From the NCBI GenBank assembly GCA_036493755.1, contig DASXPG010000108.1, positions 1-6,068 on the forward strand: 6,068 nucleotides of DNA, given 5' to 3'. Each line of letters starts with the position of its first letter. Within the stretch, counting starts at the first letter, position 1. The DNA is from DASXPG01 sp036493755 (GTDB lineage Bacteria; Gemmatimonadota; Gemmatimonadetes; Gemmatimonadales; JACORV01). The position numbers were made by a program, and so were the translations under genes. The notes beneath the pieces were generated by a model that saw only the letters and a list, made by a program, of their open reading frames with translations, searched no databases and was not told the DNA's origin. This document shows positions 1 to 5,695 of the stretch, in pieces.

Positions 1-1014
1 GCGCGCTCGGTACAGGATGTGTGCGAGGAGATCATGATGCGGATGGCGCGCACCGTGCACAAAGAGACGGGGATGGAGAATCTCTGCCTCGCCGGTGGCG
101 TCGCGCTCAACTGCGTGGGGAACGGCAAGATTCTGCGCGACGGGCCCTTCAAGCGGCTCTGGATCCAGCCCGCGGCGGGTGATGCCGGCGGCGCGCTCGG
201 CGTGGCCCAGCTGATCTGGCACCGCCACCTCCAGCAGCCGCGCACCGTCGTCCCCGGCCGCGACAGCATGAAGGGTGCGTACCTCGGACCGGGCTTCACC
301 GACGCCGAGATCGAGGGCTTCCTCAAGTCGGCGGGCGCGGTCTATCACAAGCTCGATCGGCCCAAGCTGATGGATACTGTCGCCCAGGAGCTGGCCGACG
401 GGAAGATCATCGGCTGGTTCAACGGGCGCATGGAGTTCGGGCCGCGTGCGCTGGGCGCGCGCTCGATCATCGGCGATCCGCGCAATCCGAAGATGCAGGC
501 CGACATGAACATCAAGATCAAGTTCCGCGAAGGCTTCCGGCCCTTCGCGCCCAGCGTGCTGCGCGAGCGGGTCAGCGACTACTTCGAGATGAACGTCGAG
601 TCGCCGTACATGCTGCTGGTCGCGCCGGTGAAGAAGGATCGCCAGATCCCGATGACCGAGGCGCAGAAGCAAAGCCTCTGGGGCATCGCGATGCTCAACG
701 TGCCGCGCTCCGACATCCCGGCCATCACCCACATCGACTACTCGGCGCGGGTCCAGACGGTGGATCGCGCGGTCAGCCCCGACTACTACGACCTCATCAA
801 AGCCTTCGAGGGAAAGACCGGCTGCGGCGTCGTGATCAATACGTCGTTCAACGTTCGTGGCGAGCCGATCGTCTGCACGCCCCACGACGCGCATACCTGC
901 TTCATGCGGACCCACATCGACACCCTGGTTCTGGGGCCCTACGTGCTGTACAAGAGCGAGCAGCCGGCCTGGAAGGAGACGGATTCGTGGAAAACCGAGT
1001 TCCAGCTCGACTGA
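1..1014 (+). CDS. O-carbamoyltransferase (NodU/CmcH/TobZ family), C-terminal part, 5' end outside window
   Basis: The frame is open from base 1, so the visible 337 residues are the C-terminal part of a longer protein; family members are about 550-600 aa. A GTG at 19 is an internal codon, not the start. Family knowledge: these enzymes move a carbamoyl group from carbamoyl phosphate, via carbamoyl-adenylate, onto a hydroxyl of a sugar or natural product, using a Kae1-like domain followed by a YrdC-like domain. Visible signs are the end of the Kae1-like part (LAGGVALNC, then PAAGDAGGALGVA), and the C-terminal domain with GWFNGRMEFGPRALGARS from about visible residue 139, FREGFRPFAPSV, and VVINTSFNVRGEP near 277-289. 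The C-terminus looks complete. The next gene starts inside its last 28 nt, so the two are translationally linked. The natural acceptor cannot be told from the sequence; a surface sugar is suggested by the neighbours. Family assignment is firm. Confidence 0.95.
   Translation, partial: ARSVQDVCEEIMMRMARTVHKETGMENLCLAGGVALNCVGNGKILRDGPFKRLWIQPAAGDAGGALGVAQLIWHRHLQQPRTVVPGRDSMKGAYLGPGFTDAEIEGFLKSAGAVYHKLDRPKLMDTVAQELADGKIIGWFNGRMEFGPRALGARSIIGDPRNPKMQADMNIKIKFREGFRPFAPSVLRERVSDYFEMNVESPYMLLVAPVKKDRQIPMTEAQKQSLWGIAMLNVPRSDIPAITHIDYSARVQTVDRAVSPDYYDLIKAFEGKTGCGVVINTSFNVRGEPIVCTPHDAHTCFMRTHIDTLVLGPYVLYKSEQPAWKETDSWKTEFQLD
971..978 (+). promoter_or_regulatory. Ribosome binding site for the SxtJ-like gene
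   Basis: GGAAGGAG lies within the last codons of the carbamoyltransferase gene, 8 nt before the GTG at 987. It is the strongest Shine-Dalgarno match near this gene, and it supports the overlapping GTG as the start rather than a later codon. Confidence 0.7.
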
Positions 1015-1391
1015 GCCCGGCCGAGGGCCGGAAGTTCGGACTGACGGTCGGCATCGCCTTCCTGCTGCTGGGGGCGCTGGCATACTGGCGGCATCCGCTC
1101 GGGCTGCCCTGGAAGATTTTCGGCGGATTGGGTGCGCTCCTGGTGCTGGCGGGGTTGGCGATTCCCGGCCAGCTCGGGCCGCTCAACCGCGCCTGGATGG
1201 GATTGGCGAAGCTGCTGTCGAAGGTCACGACGCCGATCTTCATGGGCATCGTGTATTATCTGGTCGTCACGCCGATCGGTCTGGGGATGCGACTCTTTGG
1301 CCGCCAGCCGATGCGCCACAAGGAGCAGGCGGGCGGATTCTGGGTTGCGCCGACTTCCGGCGGACGGTCCGACATGACCCACCAATTCTAG
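987..1391 (+). CDS. SxtJ-like small integral membrane protein
   Basis: A 134-aa protein of unknown function that resembles the SxtJ family, named after a gene beside the carbamoyltransferase of saxitoxin clusters. It starts at GTG 987, inside the carbamoyltransferase gene, with a strong GGAAGGAG site 8 nt upstream. Three hydrophobic segments can be seen: residues about 18-34, 44-60 and 83-103. They are joined by short loops and a semi-conserved stretch (PLNRAWMGLAKLLSKV, about 65-80). The N-terminus is short and the tail after about 105 is polar (RQPMRHKEQ, then a GGFW patch). I see no catalytic motif. Because the gene sits between a carbamoyltransferase and a DUF5989 gene, an accessory role such as membrane anchoring or substrate delivery is a reasonable inference, but it is unproven. 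I recognise the family from length, topology and context, not from a database hit. Confidence 0.85.
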   Translation: MENRVPARLSPAEGRKFGLTVGIAFLLLGALAYWRHPLGLPWKIFGGLGALLVLAGLAIPGQLGPLNRAWMGLAKLLSKVTTPIFMGIVYYLVVTPIGLGMRLFGRQPMRHKEQAGGFWVAPTSGGRSDMTHQF

Positions 1392-1400
1392 GACACGATC

Positions 1401-1559
1401 ATGGCGAAGCGCGGAATCTTCAGCGAGCTCTGGGCCTTCATGAAGGTCCGCAAGAAGTTCTGGCTGTTGCCCATCATCATCGTGTTGCTGCTGGTGGGGG
1501 CGCTGCTGATCTTCGCGCAGACCTCGGTCCTGGCGCCGTTCATCTACGCCATTTTCTAG
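1401..1559 (+). CDS. DUF5989-like 52-aa single-span membrane protein
   Basis: A very small gene, easily missed by length cut-offs. It runs from ATG 1401 to TAG 1557-1559 and encodes 52 residues beginning MAKRGIFSELWAFMKVRKKF. The basic, aromatic-rich N-terminal half is followed by one strong transmembrane stretch (about 21-40, rich in I, L and V) and a short hydrophobic end (APFIYAIF). A TAGGA ribosome-binding sequence overlaps the stop of the SxtJ-like gene, 7 nt before the ATG, and the gap between the two genes is 9 nt, so they are probably co-translated. Length, charge pattern and position downstream of a carbamoyltransferase and an SxtJ homologue fit the DUF5989 family. They also fit the size and place of SxtK in saxitoxin clusters, as I recall them. 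Function is unknown. Its stop overlaps the stop of the convergent oxidoreductase gene. Confidence 0.85.
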   Translation: MAKRGIFSELWAFMKVRKKFWLLPIIIVLLLVGALLIFAQTSVLAPFIYAIF

Positions 1560-3022
1560 GCTTTGTCGGGGACTTTCATCTCTTCGTGATATTCGTAGTC
1601 GGTGTTCACCGACCAGACGTCGTGGTGGGCACCCTGCATGTTCCAGACGGTCATCATCGCCGTCAGCATTGAGTGGTCCTGGTTGTTGTACTTGTGCATC
1701 CCGTTGCGGCCCACGCAATGCAGGTTCGAAATGGGATCCAGGAACGTCCGCACCGTGTCGAGATGATTGCGGTACTCGCCGTCGTAGATGGGGTAGGCCT
1801 TCCGCATCCGCACGACCGTACCGTCGAGCACCTGCGCGTCGCCGATCAGGTTGAGCGAGCGCAGCTCCTTCGTCGCCAGCGCGATCAGGTCCGCGTCCTT
1901 CGCCGTCCACAGCCCGTCGCCTTCGAAGCAGAAGTACTCCAGCCCCAGGCAGGTGGTGTGTTCGGGGTCGGCGACCAGCGCCTTCGACCAGTTGTTGAAA
2001 TTCTGGATGCGCCCGACCTTCACCCCCGGCGTGTGGATGTAGATCCAGTTGTCGGGGAAGAGATTGGCGCGGTCCACCACGAGGGCCACGGTGAGGAAAT
2101 CCCGATAGCGCAGACCTTCGCCCGATGCGCGGATGGGCGCCGGCGCCGGCGGCTCGATGGCGCGCACGAGGCCGCGTACGTCGGTCGTCGAGATCACGTG
2201 GTCCACGTCGATGCGCTTCTCGCCTTGCGGCGTCTGAGCGCGTAGCGCCACCACCAGGCCGTCGCGCACCTCGACGGTTTTCACCTGGTGCTCGAGCAGC
2301 ACCTGGGTGCCCATGCCCCGCAGCCGCTCCGTTGTCATCTCCCACATCTGGCCCGGCCCCAGCCGCGGATACTGGAATTCGTTAATCAGCGTCTTGATCG
2401 TCTCGGAGCGCTTCTGGAGATTCGCCGCCGACAGCACCGCCTTCACCAGCGAGAGCCCCTGGATGCGCTGCGCCGCCCACTCGGCGCGGATCTCGGTGCA
2501 GGGAATGCCCCAGACCTTTTCCGTATAAGTCTTGAAGAAAATCGAGTAGAGCCGCCACCCGAACCGGTTGGTGACCCACTGCTCGAGATTCTCTTCGACC
2601 TTGCTGGGAAGAAGCCGCGCCTTGAAGTAGCTCAGCACGATCAGAAAGGCGCTGACGAGTCCAAGGCCGCTCAACGCATTGAAGGCCTTCAGCGGATAGT
2701 CGAAGAACTTGCCATCGTAATAAATGCGGGACAGGCGCGGGACCGAAATCAGCTCGTTGCCGAGCACTTCGCGCCAGAGCTGCTCGACCGGCGTGATCTT
2801 GGTGAAGAAGCGGTGGCCGCCGATGTCGAAGCGGTAGCCCTTGTAGCGCGCGGTGCGCGAGATGCCGCCCACGACGGTGTCGCCCTCGAGGACGGTGACC
2901 TTCGCCCCGGCCTTGGCGAGCAGGTAGGCGGCGGTGAGGCCGCCTGGTCCGGCGCCGATGATGCCGACATGCTGGCCGGGTTCGAGCGGCCGGGTCGTGC
3001 GCTTCGCCGGGGGCGCGTTCAC
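1556..3022 (-). CDS. FAD-dependent oxidoreductase (amine oxidase / UDP-galactopyranose mutase-like)
   Basis: A 488-aa flavoprotein. The Rossmann nucleotide-binding motif GAGPGG (G23, G25, G28) ends in acidic E46, and the VVGGISR motif follows at 50-56; both bind FAD. FDIGGHRFFT (65-74) and YYDGKFFDYPL (101-111) recall the UDP-galactopyranose mutase/protoporphyrinogen oxidase branch. The C-terminal flavin-contacting stretch GRNGMHKYNNQDHSMLTAM (about 438-456) is typical of proteins annotated as NAD(P)/FAD-dependent oxidoreductases in polysaccharide loci. There is no signal peptide; residues 117-132 form one hydrophobic stretch that may touch the membrane. The start is GTG 3022, one base after the TGA of the glycosyltransferase gene, which suggests translational coupling; the ribosome site is weak. 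Substrate and reaction are not known. A sugar or lipid-linked intermediate handled with the neighbouring GT2 is an inference. Confidence 0.9.
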   Translation of the reverse strand: MNAPPAKRTTRPLEPGQHVGIIGAGPGGLTAAYLLAKAGAKVTVLEGDTVVGGISRTARYKGYRFDIGGHRFFTKITPVEQLWREVLGNELISVPRLSRIYYDGKFFDYPLKAFNALSGLGLVSAFLIVLSYFKARLLPSKVEENLEQWVTNRFGWRLYSIFFKTYTEKVWGIPCTEIRAEWAAQRIQGLSLVKAVLSAANLQKRSETIKTLINEFQYPRLGPGQMWEMTTERLRGMGTQVLLEHQVKTVEVRDGLVVALRAQTPQGEKRIDVDHVISTTDVRGLVRAIEPPAPAPIRASGEGLRYRDFLTVALVVDRANLFPDNWIYIHTPGVKVGRIQNFNNWSKALVADPEHTTCLGLEYFCFEGDGLWTAKDADLIALATKELRSLNLIGDAQVLDGTVVRMRKAYPIYDGEYRNHLDTVRTFLDPISNLHCVGRNGMHKYNNQDHSMLTAMMTVWNMQGAHHDVWSVNTDYEYHEEMKVPDKA

Positions 3023-3023
3023 C

Positions 3024-3983
3024 TCAACGCACCCGCGCCAGCGCGTCGCCGGGGCCGGCCCAGCAGCCGACGGCTTCGCCCCACGCCCAGGAGAGCGTGA
3101 AGAGCGCGATGAGCGGCAAGGCAGGGAGGAGCTGCCCGCGATACCCGGGAACGGCGTACACGCGCGACACGATGCGCGCCAGCAGGAGCGGCGGCAGCGC
3201 CAGGGACAACAGGCCCATCAGCATGCGTATCGCGACGCCGGACTGCTGCGTGCGCATCGCGGCAAACGAGCGTGAGTAGAGGTATCGCTGCTCCAGGTAG
3301 CTCCCCACCGTGTAGTGCATGTTGTGCTGGACGACGATTTCCGGATGCGAATGCAGAACCACGCCGTCGGCTCGCAGCGCCGCCTGCAAATCATTTTCCC
3401 AGCGGCCCCGCGCCCAGGCGTCGCGATGCGACGACAGCAAGGCCCTTCGGTATGTGACGTTGTTGCCCGTCACGCCGTGGCTCGAGCCGCTCGCCGGCGC
3501 CAGCGCCTGGTGGTACTCGCAGAGAAACGCCGCGCGGTCCACCAGATTCTCCGTCGCCGCGTTGCGCACCGAGCCACCGACCACGGTTTCGCCGGCGCCC
3601 TGCAGCGCCAGCATCGCGCGCGCCCAATCGGCGGGCACCAGCACATGGTCTTCGATCACACCCACCACATCGGCACGGGCCGCGTCGAAGGCCATCGCCC
3701 GAAGATCCGGAATCGTCGTTCCCGGCGCGGCCTCGATCAGCCGGGCCGACGGAAAGCGCGAGCGCAACGGCGCCCGCACCGCATCGCCCACGCGGTCGGC
3801 GACCAGGATTTCGATGGGGCGATCCAAGTCCTGCGCGGCCAGCGCCGCCAGGCAACCCTCGAGGTCGCTCCAGCCATTGACCGACGGTACCACGACCGAC
3901 AGTGCTGGAATCTGACCTTCGCCTTGATCCCGGGATCGCATCACCGAAGGGGCGAAATGTGGCCCCCTGTCATCCAGCGTCAA
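3024..3983 (-). CDS. Family-2 glycosyltransferase with C-terminal membrane segments
   Basis: A GT-A fold, inverting GT2-type enzyme expected to move a sugar from a nucleotide donor at the cytoplasmic face of the membrane. Numbering from TTG 3983 (319 aa): the nucleotide-binding strand ALSVVVPSVNG is at 27-37, the metal-binding DxD equivalent is EDH at 111-113 (VIEDHVLVPADW), the acceptor-side GNNVTYRR is at 173-180, and an ED-like catalytic region (WENDLQ) is at 195-200. Two hydrophobic segments near 252-275 and 285-307 anchor the C-terminus. The start is uncertain. TTG 3983 is the first start codon after an in-frame stop, but it has no clear ribosome site. GTG 3944 and ATG 3941 would remove 13-14 residues without touching the domain. 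The gene lies 55 nt after a truncated GT2 and one base before the oxidoreductase gene, probably in one operon. Donor and acceptor are unknown. Confidence 0.9.
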   Translation of the reverse strand: MTLDDRGPHFAPSVMRSRDQGEGQIPALSVVVPSVNGWSDLEGCLAALAAQDLDRPIEILVADRVGDAVRAPLRSRFPSARLIEAAPGTTIPDLRAMAFDAARADVVGVIEDHVLVPADWARAMLALQGAGETVVGGSVRNAATENLVDRAAFLCEYHQALAPASGSSHGVTGNNVTYRRALLSSHRDAWARGRWENDLQAALRADGVVLHSHPEIVVQHNMHYTVGSYLEQRYLYSRSFAAMRTQQSGVAIRMLMGLLSLALPPLLLARIVSRVYAVPGYRGQLLPALPLIALFTLSWAWGEAVGCWAGPGDALARVR

Positions 3984-4038
3984 GCGGCAATCGCGAGTTG
4001 GACGCTTCCGCGCGGTGCCGCGGAGCGCACGGCTGGGG

Positions 4039-4434
4039 TTAGGAAGCCCCGGACGAAACCGGAGTCGGTGAGGAGGCGGGAAGGTCGGCGAGCCAATCTT
4101 CGTCCATCGTCATGGTGTCGTCGATCAGCGTCACGATGTCCCCGTCTGCCGCCGAAAGACCCACGAAGCGCAGCTGGCGTGCGTTGGCGCCATCGGGCGC
4201 CGGCATGAAGAGCACCGATGGATATGCGGTTTCCAAGGCGTGGTATTCATCCGGGGGGCAGCTGCGAGCCACTACGATCTCGATGCTGCGCGTCTGACAG
4301 GCGGGCTGCAGCCAGCCGAGCAACCGATCCAGCACATCGCGGCCGCGGGTGGATGCCACGACCACCGAGGTGGTCGGCGCGCCGCCCAGGCGCAGGCCGC
4401 GGTGGCCCGGCGGAAGGCGTCGACCGTCATTCAT
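4039..4434 (-). CDS. Truncated family-2 glycosyltransferase (nucleotide-binding half only)
   Basis: A 131-aa product from ATG 4434, with a GGTGGA ribosome-binding sequence a few bases upstream. It starts like a GT2 enzyme: TTSVVVASTRGRD (21-33), IEIVVARS (51-58), ANARQLRFVGLSAADGDIV (83-101), and the metal-binding acidic motif in LIDDTMTMDEDWLADL (103-118). It then ends in a low-complexity tail (PASSPTPVSSGAS) and a TAA. Everything after the DxD region, namely the acceptor-binding half and catalytic base, is missing; GT2 domains normally run about 220-300 residues. I read it as a remnant of a full GT2 that lost its 3' half by deletion or frameshift, next to an intact GT2. It may still be translated. 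A functional small GT2-like partner cannot be excluded. Codon use and composition look like the neighbours, so the damage may be recent. Confidence 0.7.
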   Translation of the reverse strand: MNDGRRLPPGHRGLRLGGAPTTSVVVASTRGRDVLDRLLGWLQPACQTRSIEIVVARSCPPDEYHALETAYPSVLFMPAPDGANARQLRFVGLSAADGDIVTLIDDTMTMDEDWLADLPASSPTPVSSGAS

Positions 4435-4474
4435 CGCATGTCCACCCGCAGCAAGCCATTACAATTCCCCTTCG
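4435..4474. promoter_or_regulatory. Divergent intergenic region with a possible two-way -10 element
   Basis: These 40 bp separate the starts of the leftward glycosyltransferase operon and the rightward VanZ-like gene, so both promoters should lie here or just inside the genes. The only AT-rich patch is ATTACAATT at 4458-4466. On the + strand it holds TACAAT (4460-4465), one mismatch from the -10 consensus and about 9 nt before the ATG at 4475. On the - strand it holds TGTAAT (4463-4458), also one mismatch, about 23 nt before the ATG at 4434. No good -35 box was found 17 bp upstream on either side. This is a weak, inferred call. Confidence 0.3.
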
Positions 4475-5680
4475 ATGCACGAGAGAAGAGTGCCCTGGAG
4501 GCCCCGCCTCGTACAAGCGGCGGCGATTCTCCTGATCGTTACCGCAACCATCGTGCCCGCGGCGGAACCGGGACGCGGATCCCCCCTCTGCCTGCTCTGC
4601 GGAGACGAGGCAACATCGGGCTTTCTCCTCAACATCGCCCTCTTCGTCCCGCTCGGACTGGTGCTCGCCTGGTCCGGATGGTCGGTGAAGCGGACGGCCC
4701 TCACTGGCGGCGTCCTTTCGGTCCTGGTCGAAACGGCGCAGTGGTTCATTCCGGGGCGCCATTCGGCGCTCGACGACGTCGTGGCCAACACTATCGGCGC
4801 CATGGTGGGCGCGGCGCTGTGGATCGCGCTGCCACGCCTCCTTGATCCGGATGCCTTGGTGCGCCGGAGACTTCTGGTTGTCGCCACCATTGTCGCGGTA
4901 CTCGCGCAAATCGCCACGGCGATTCTCATCGTGCCGGATCTCCCGCGTAGTACCTGGTACGGACAATGGGCCGCGCACTTTCGCGGATTCGAGATCTACG
5001 AGGGGTCGATCCTCGCCGTGACGCTTGGCAGCGAGCCGCTGCACGATGGTGAGCTGAGGGACTCCGGCGCGGCCCGCGACGGCCTGCTTTCCGGCTTCCG
5101 GCTTGATGTTGCCGCGATCGCCGGCCGGTCCCCTCAGCGCCCGGCGCCGATCTTCAGCATCGCCGATCGCGAGTACCGGACGATCATCCAGATACTGGCC
5201 GATCGCAGCGACGTGCTGCTGCGATTCATGACCCGCGCAGAGCGAGCCGGATTCACGCCAGCCGAGCTGCGCTTTCGCAATGCCACGAGAGACGTCCGCG
5301 AGGGCGACACGATTTCGTTGACGCTCACCCATCCCGGACGCTGGTGCGTGAGGCTTCGGGATGCCGCCGACTGCCGGGGATTCACGGTGGGATCGTCCTG
5401 GCGATTCGTGGCACCGACGGTCGCCCCCGATTCGGCTCTTCTCGATGCCGCCTGGCTCGCGATTCTGTTCGTCCCAGTCGGCTACTGGGGTAGCAGACGC
5501 ACCAGACCGCTGGCGTTGGCTGTGGGAGTACTGCCGATGTTCATACTGCCGATCGCTGCGCCGGGCATGATGATGTCGGCCTTGACGTTCGCCGGAGCCG
5601 CCGCCGGCATGCTGGGGGGGGTACTGGCGGGTGTTGCTTACGCGCGTCATTCGTTGCGCCGGGGCACAGGACATGCGTAG
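4475..5680 (+). CDS. VanZ-family membrane protein with a large extra LamG-like domain
   Basis: A 401-aa protein from ATG 4475. The frame is open further upstream (to ATG 4349), but that part would overlap the divergent gene and is arginine/proline-rich shadow sequence, so I reject it. There is no Shine-Dalgarno before 4475. Hydrophobic spans lie near 11-28, 50-66, 72-90, 103-120 and 132-152. The VanZ signature is clear: LNIALFVPLG (52-61), then VETAQWFIPGR (85-95) with E86, Q89 and P93, followed by DDVVANTIGAMVG (100-112) with D100/D101 and N105. Residues about 165-312 are soluble and beta-rich, ending in LTHPGRWCVRL and SSWRFV; the pattern is LamG/concanavalin-like. Three more hydrophobic spans follow (about 322-338, 345-360, 366-388). 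Typical VanZ proteins have about 150-200 aa. VanZ family members confer low-level teicoplanin resistance in enterococci and often sit in polysaccharide loci; the role here is unknown. Confidence 0.85.
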   Translation: MHERRVPWRPRLVQAAAILLIVTATIVPAAEPGRGSPLCLLCGDEATSGFLLNIALFVPLGLVLAWSGWSVKRTALTGGVLSVLVETAQWFIPGRHSALDDVVANTIGAMVGAALWIALPRLLDPDALVRRRLLVVATIVAVLAQIATAILIVPDLPRSTWYGQWAAHFRGFEIYEGSILAVTLGSEPLHDGELRDSGAARDGLLSGFRLDVAAIAGRSPQRPAPIFSIADREYRTIIQILADRSDVLLRFMTRAERAGFTPAELRFRNATRDVREGDTISLTLTHPGRWCVRLRDAADCRGFTVGSSWRFVAPTVAPDSALLDAAWLAILFVPVGYWGSRRTRPLALAVGVLPMFILPIAAPGMMMSALTFAGAAAGMLGGVLAGVAYARHSLRRGTGHA

Positions 5681-5695
5681 GTTCGTGGCTCTATT

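Noticed and set aside
19..21. GTG at 19 as the start of the carbamoyltransferase
   Set aside because: The frame is open to base 1 and the family needs roughly 230-260 more N-terminal residues, so the true start lies upstream of the window.
939..2345. A 468-codon - strand frame across the SxtJ-like, DUF5989-like and oxidoreductase region
   Set aside because: It is low in hydrophobic order and rich in R, G, P and H, and it conflicts with the well-supported oxidoreductase frame on the same strand and the two small membrane genes opposite.
2288..4208. Long + strand frames (2288-3100, 3315-4208) opposite the oxidoreductase and glycosyltransferase genes
   Set aside because: Their products have biased R/A/H/P composition and no motifs, and the opposite strand encodes recognised enzymes throughout.
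4349..4474. A 42-residue N-terminal extension of the VanZ-like protein from ATG 4349
   Set aside because: It overlaps the start of the divergent glycosyltransferase gene, is rich in R and P, and lies before the natural hydrophobic N-terminus that follows ATG 4475.
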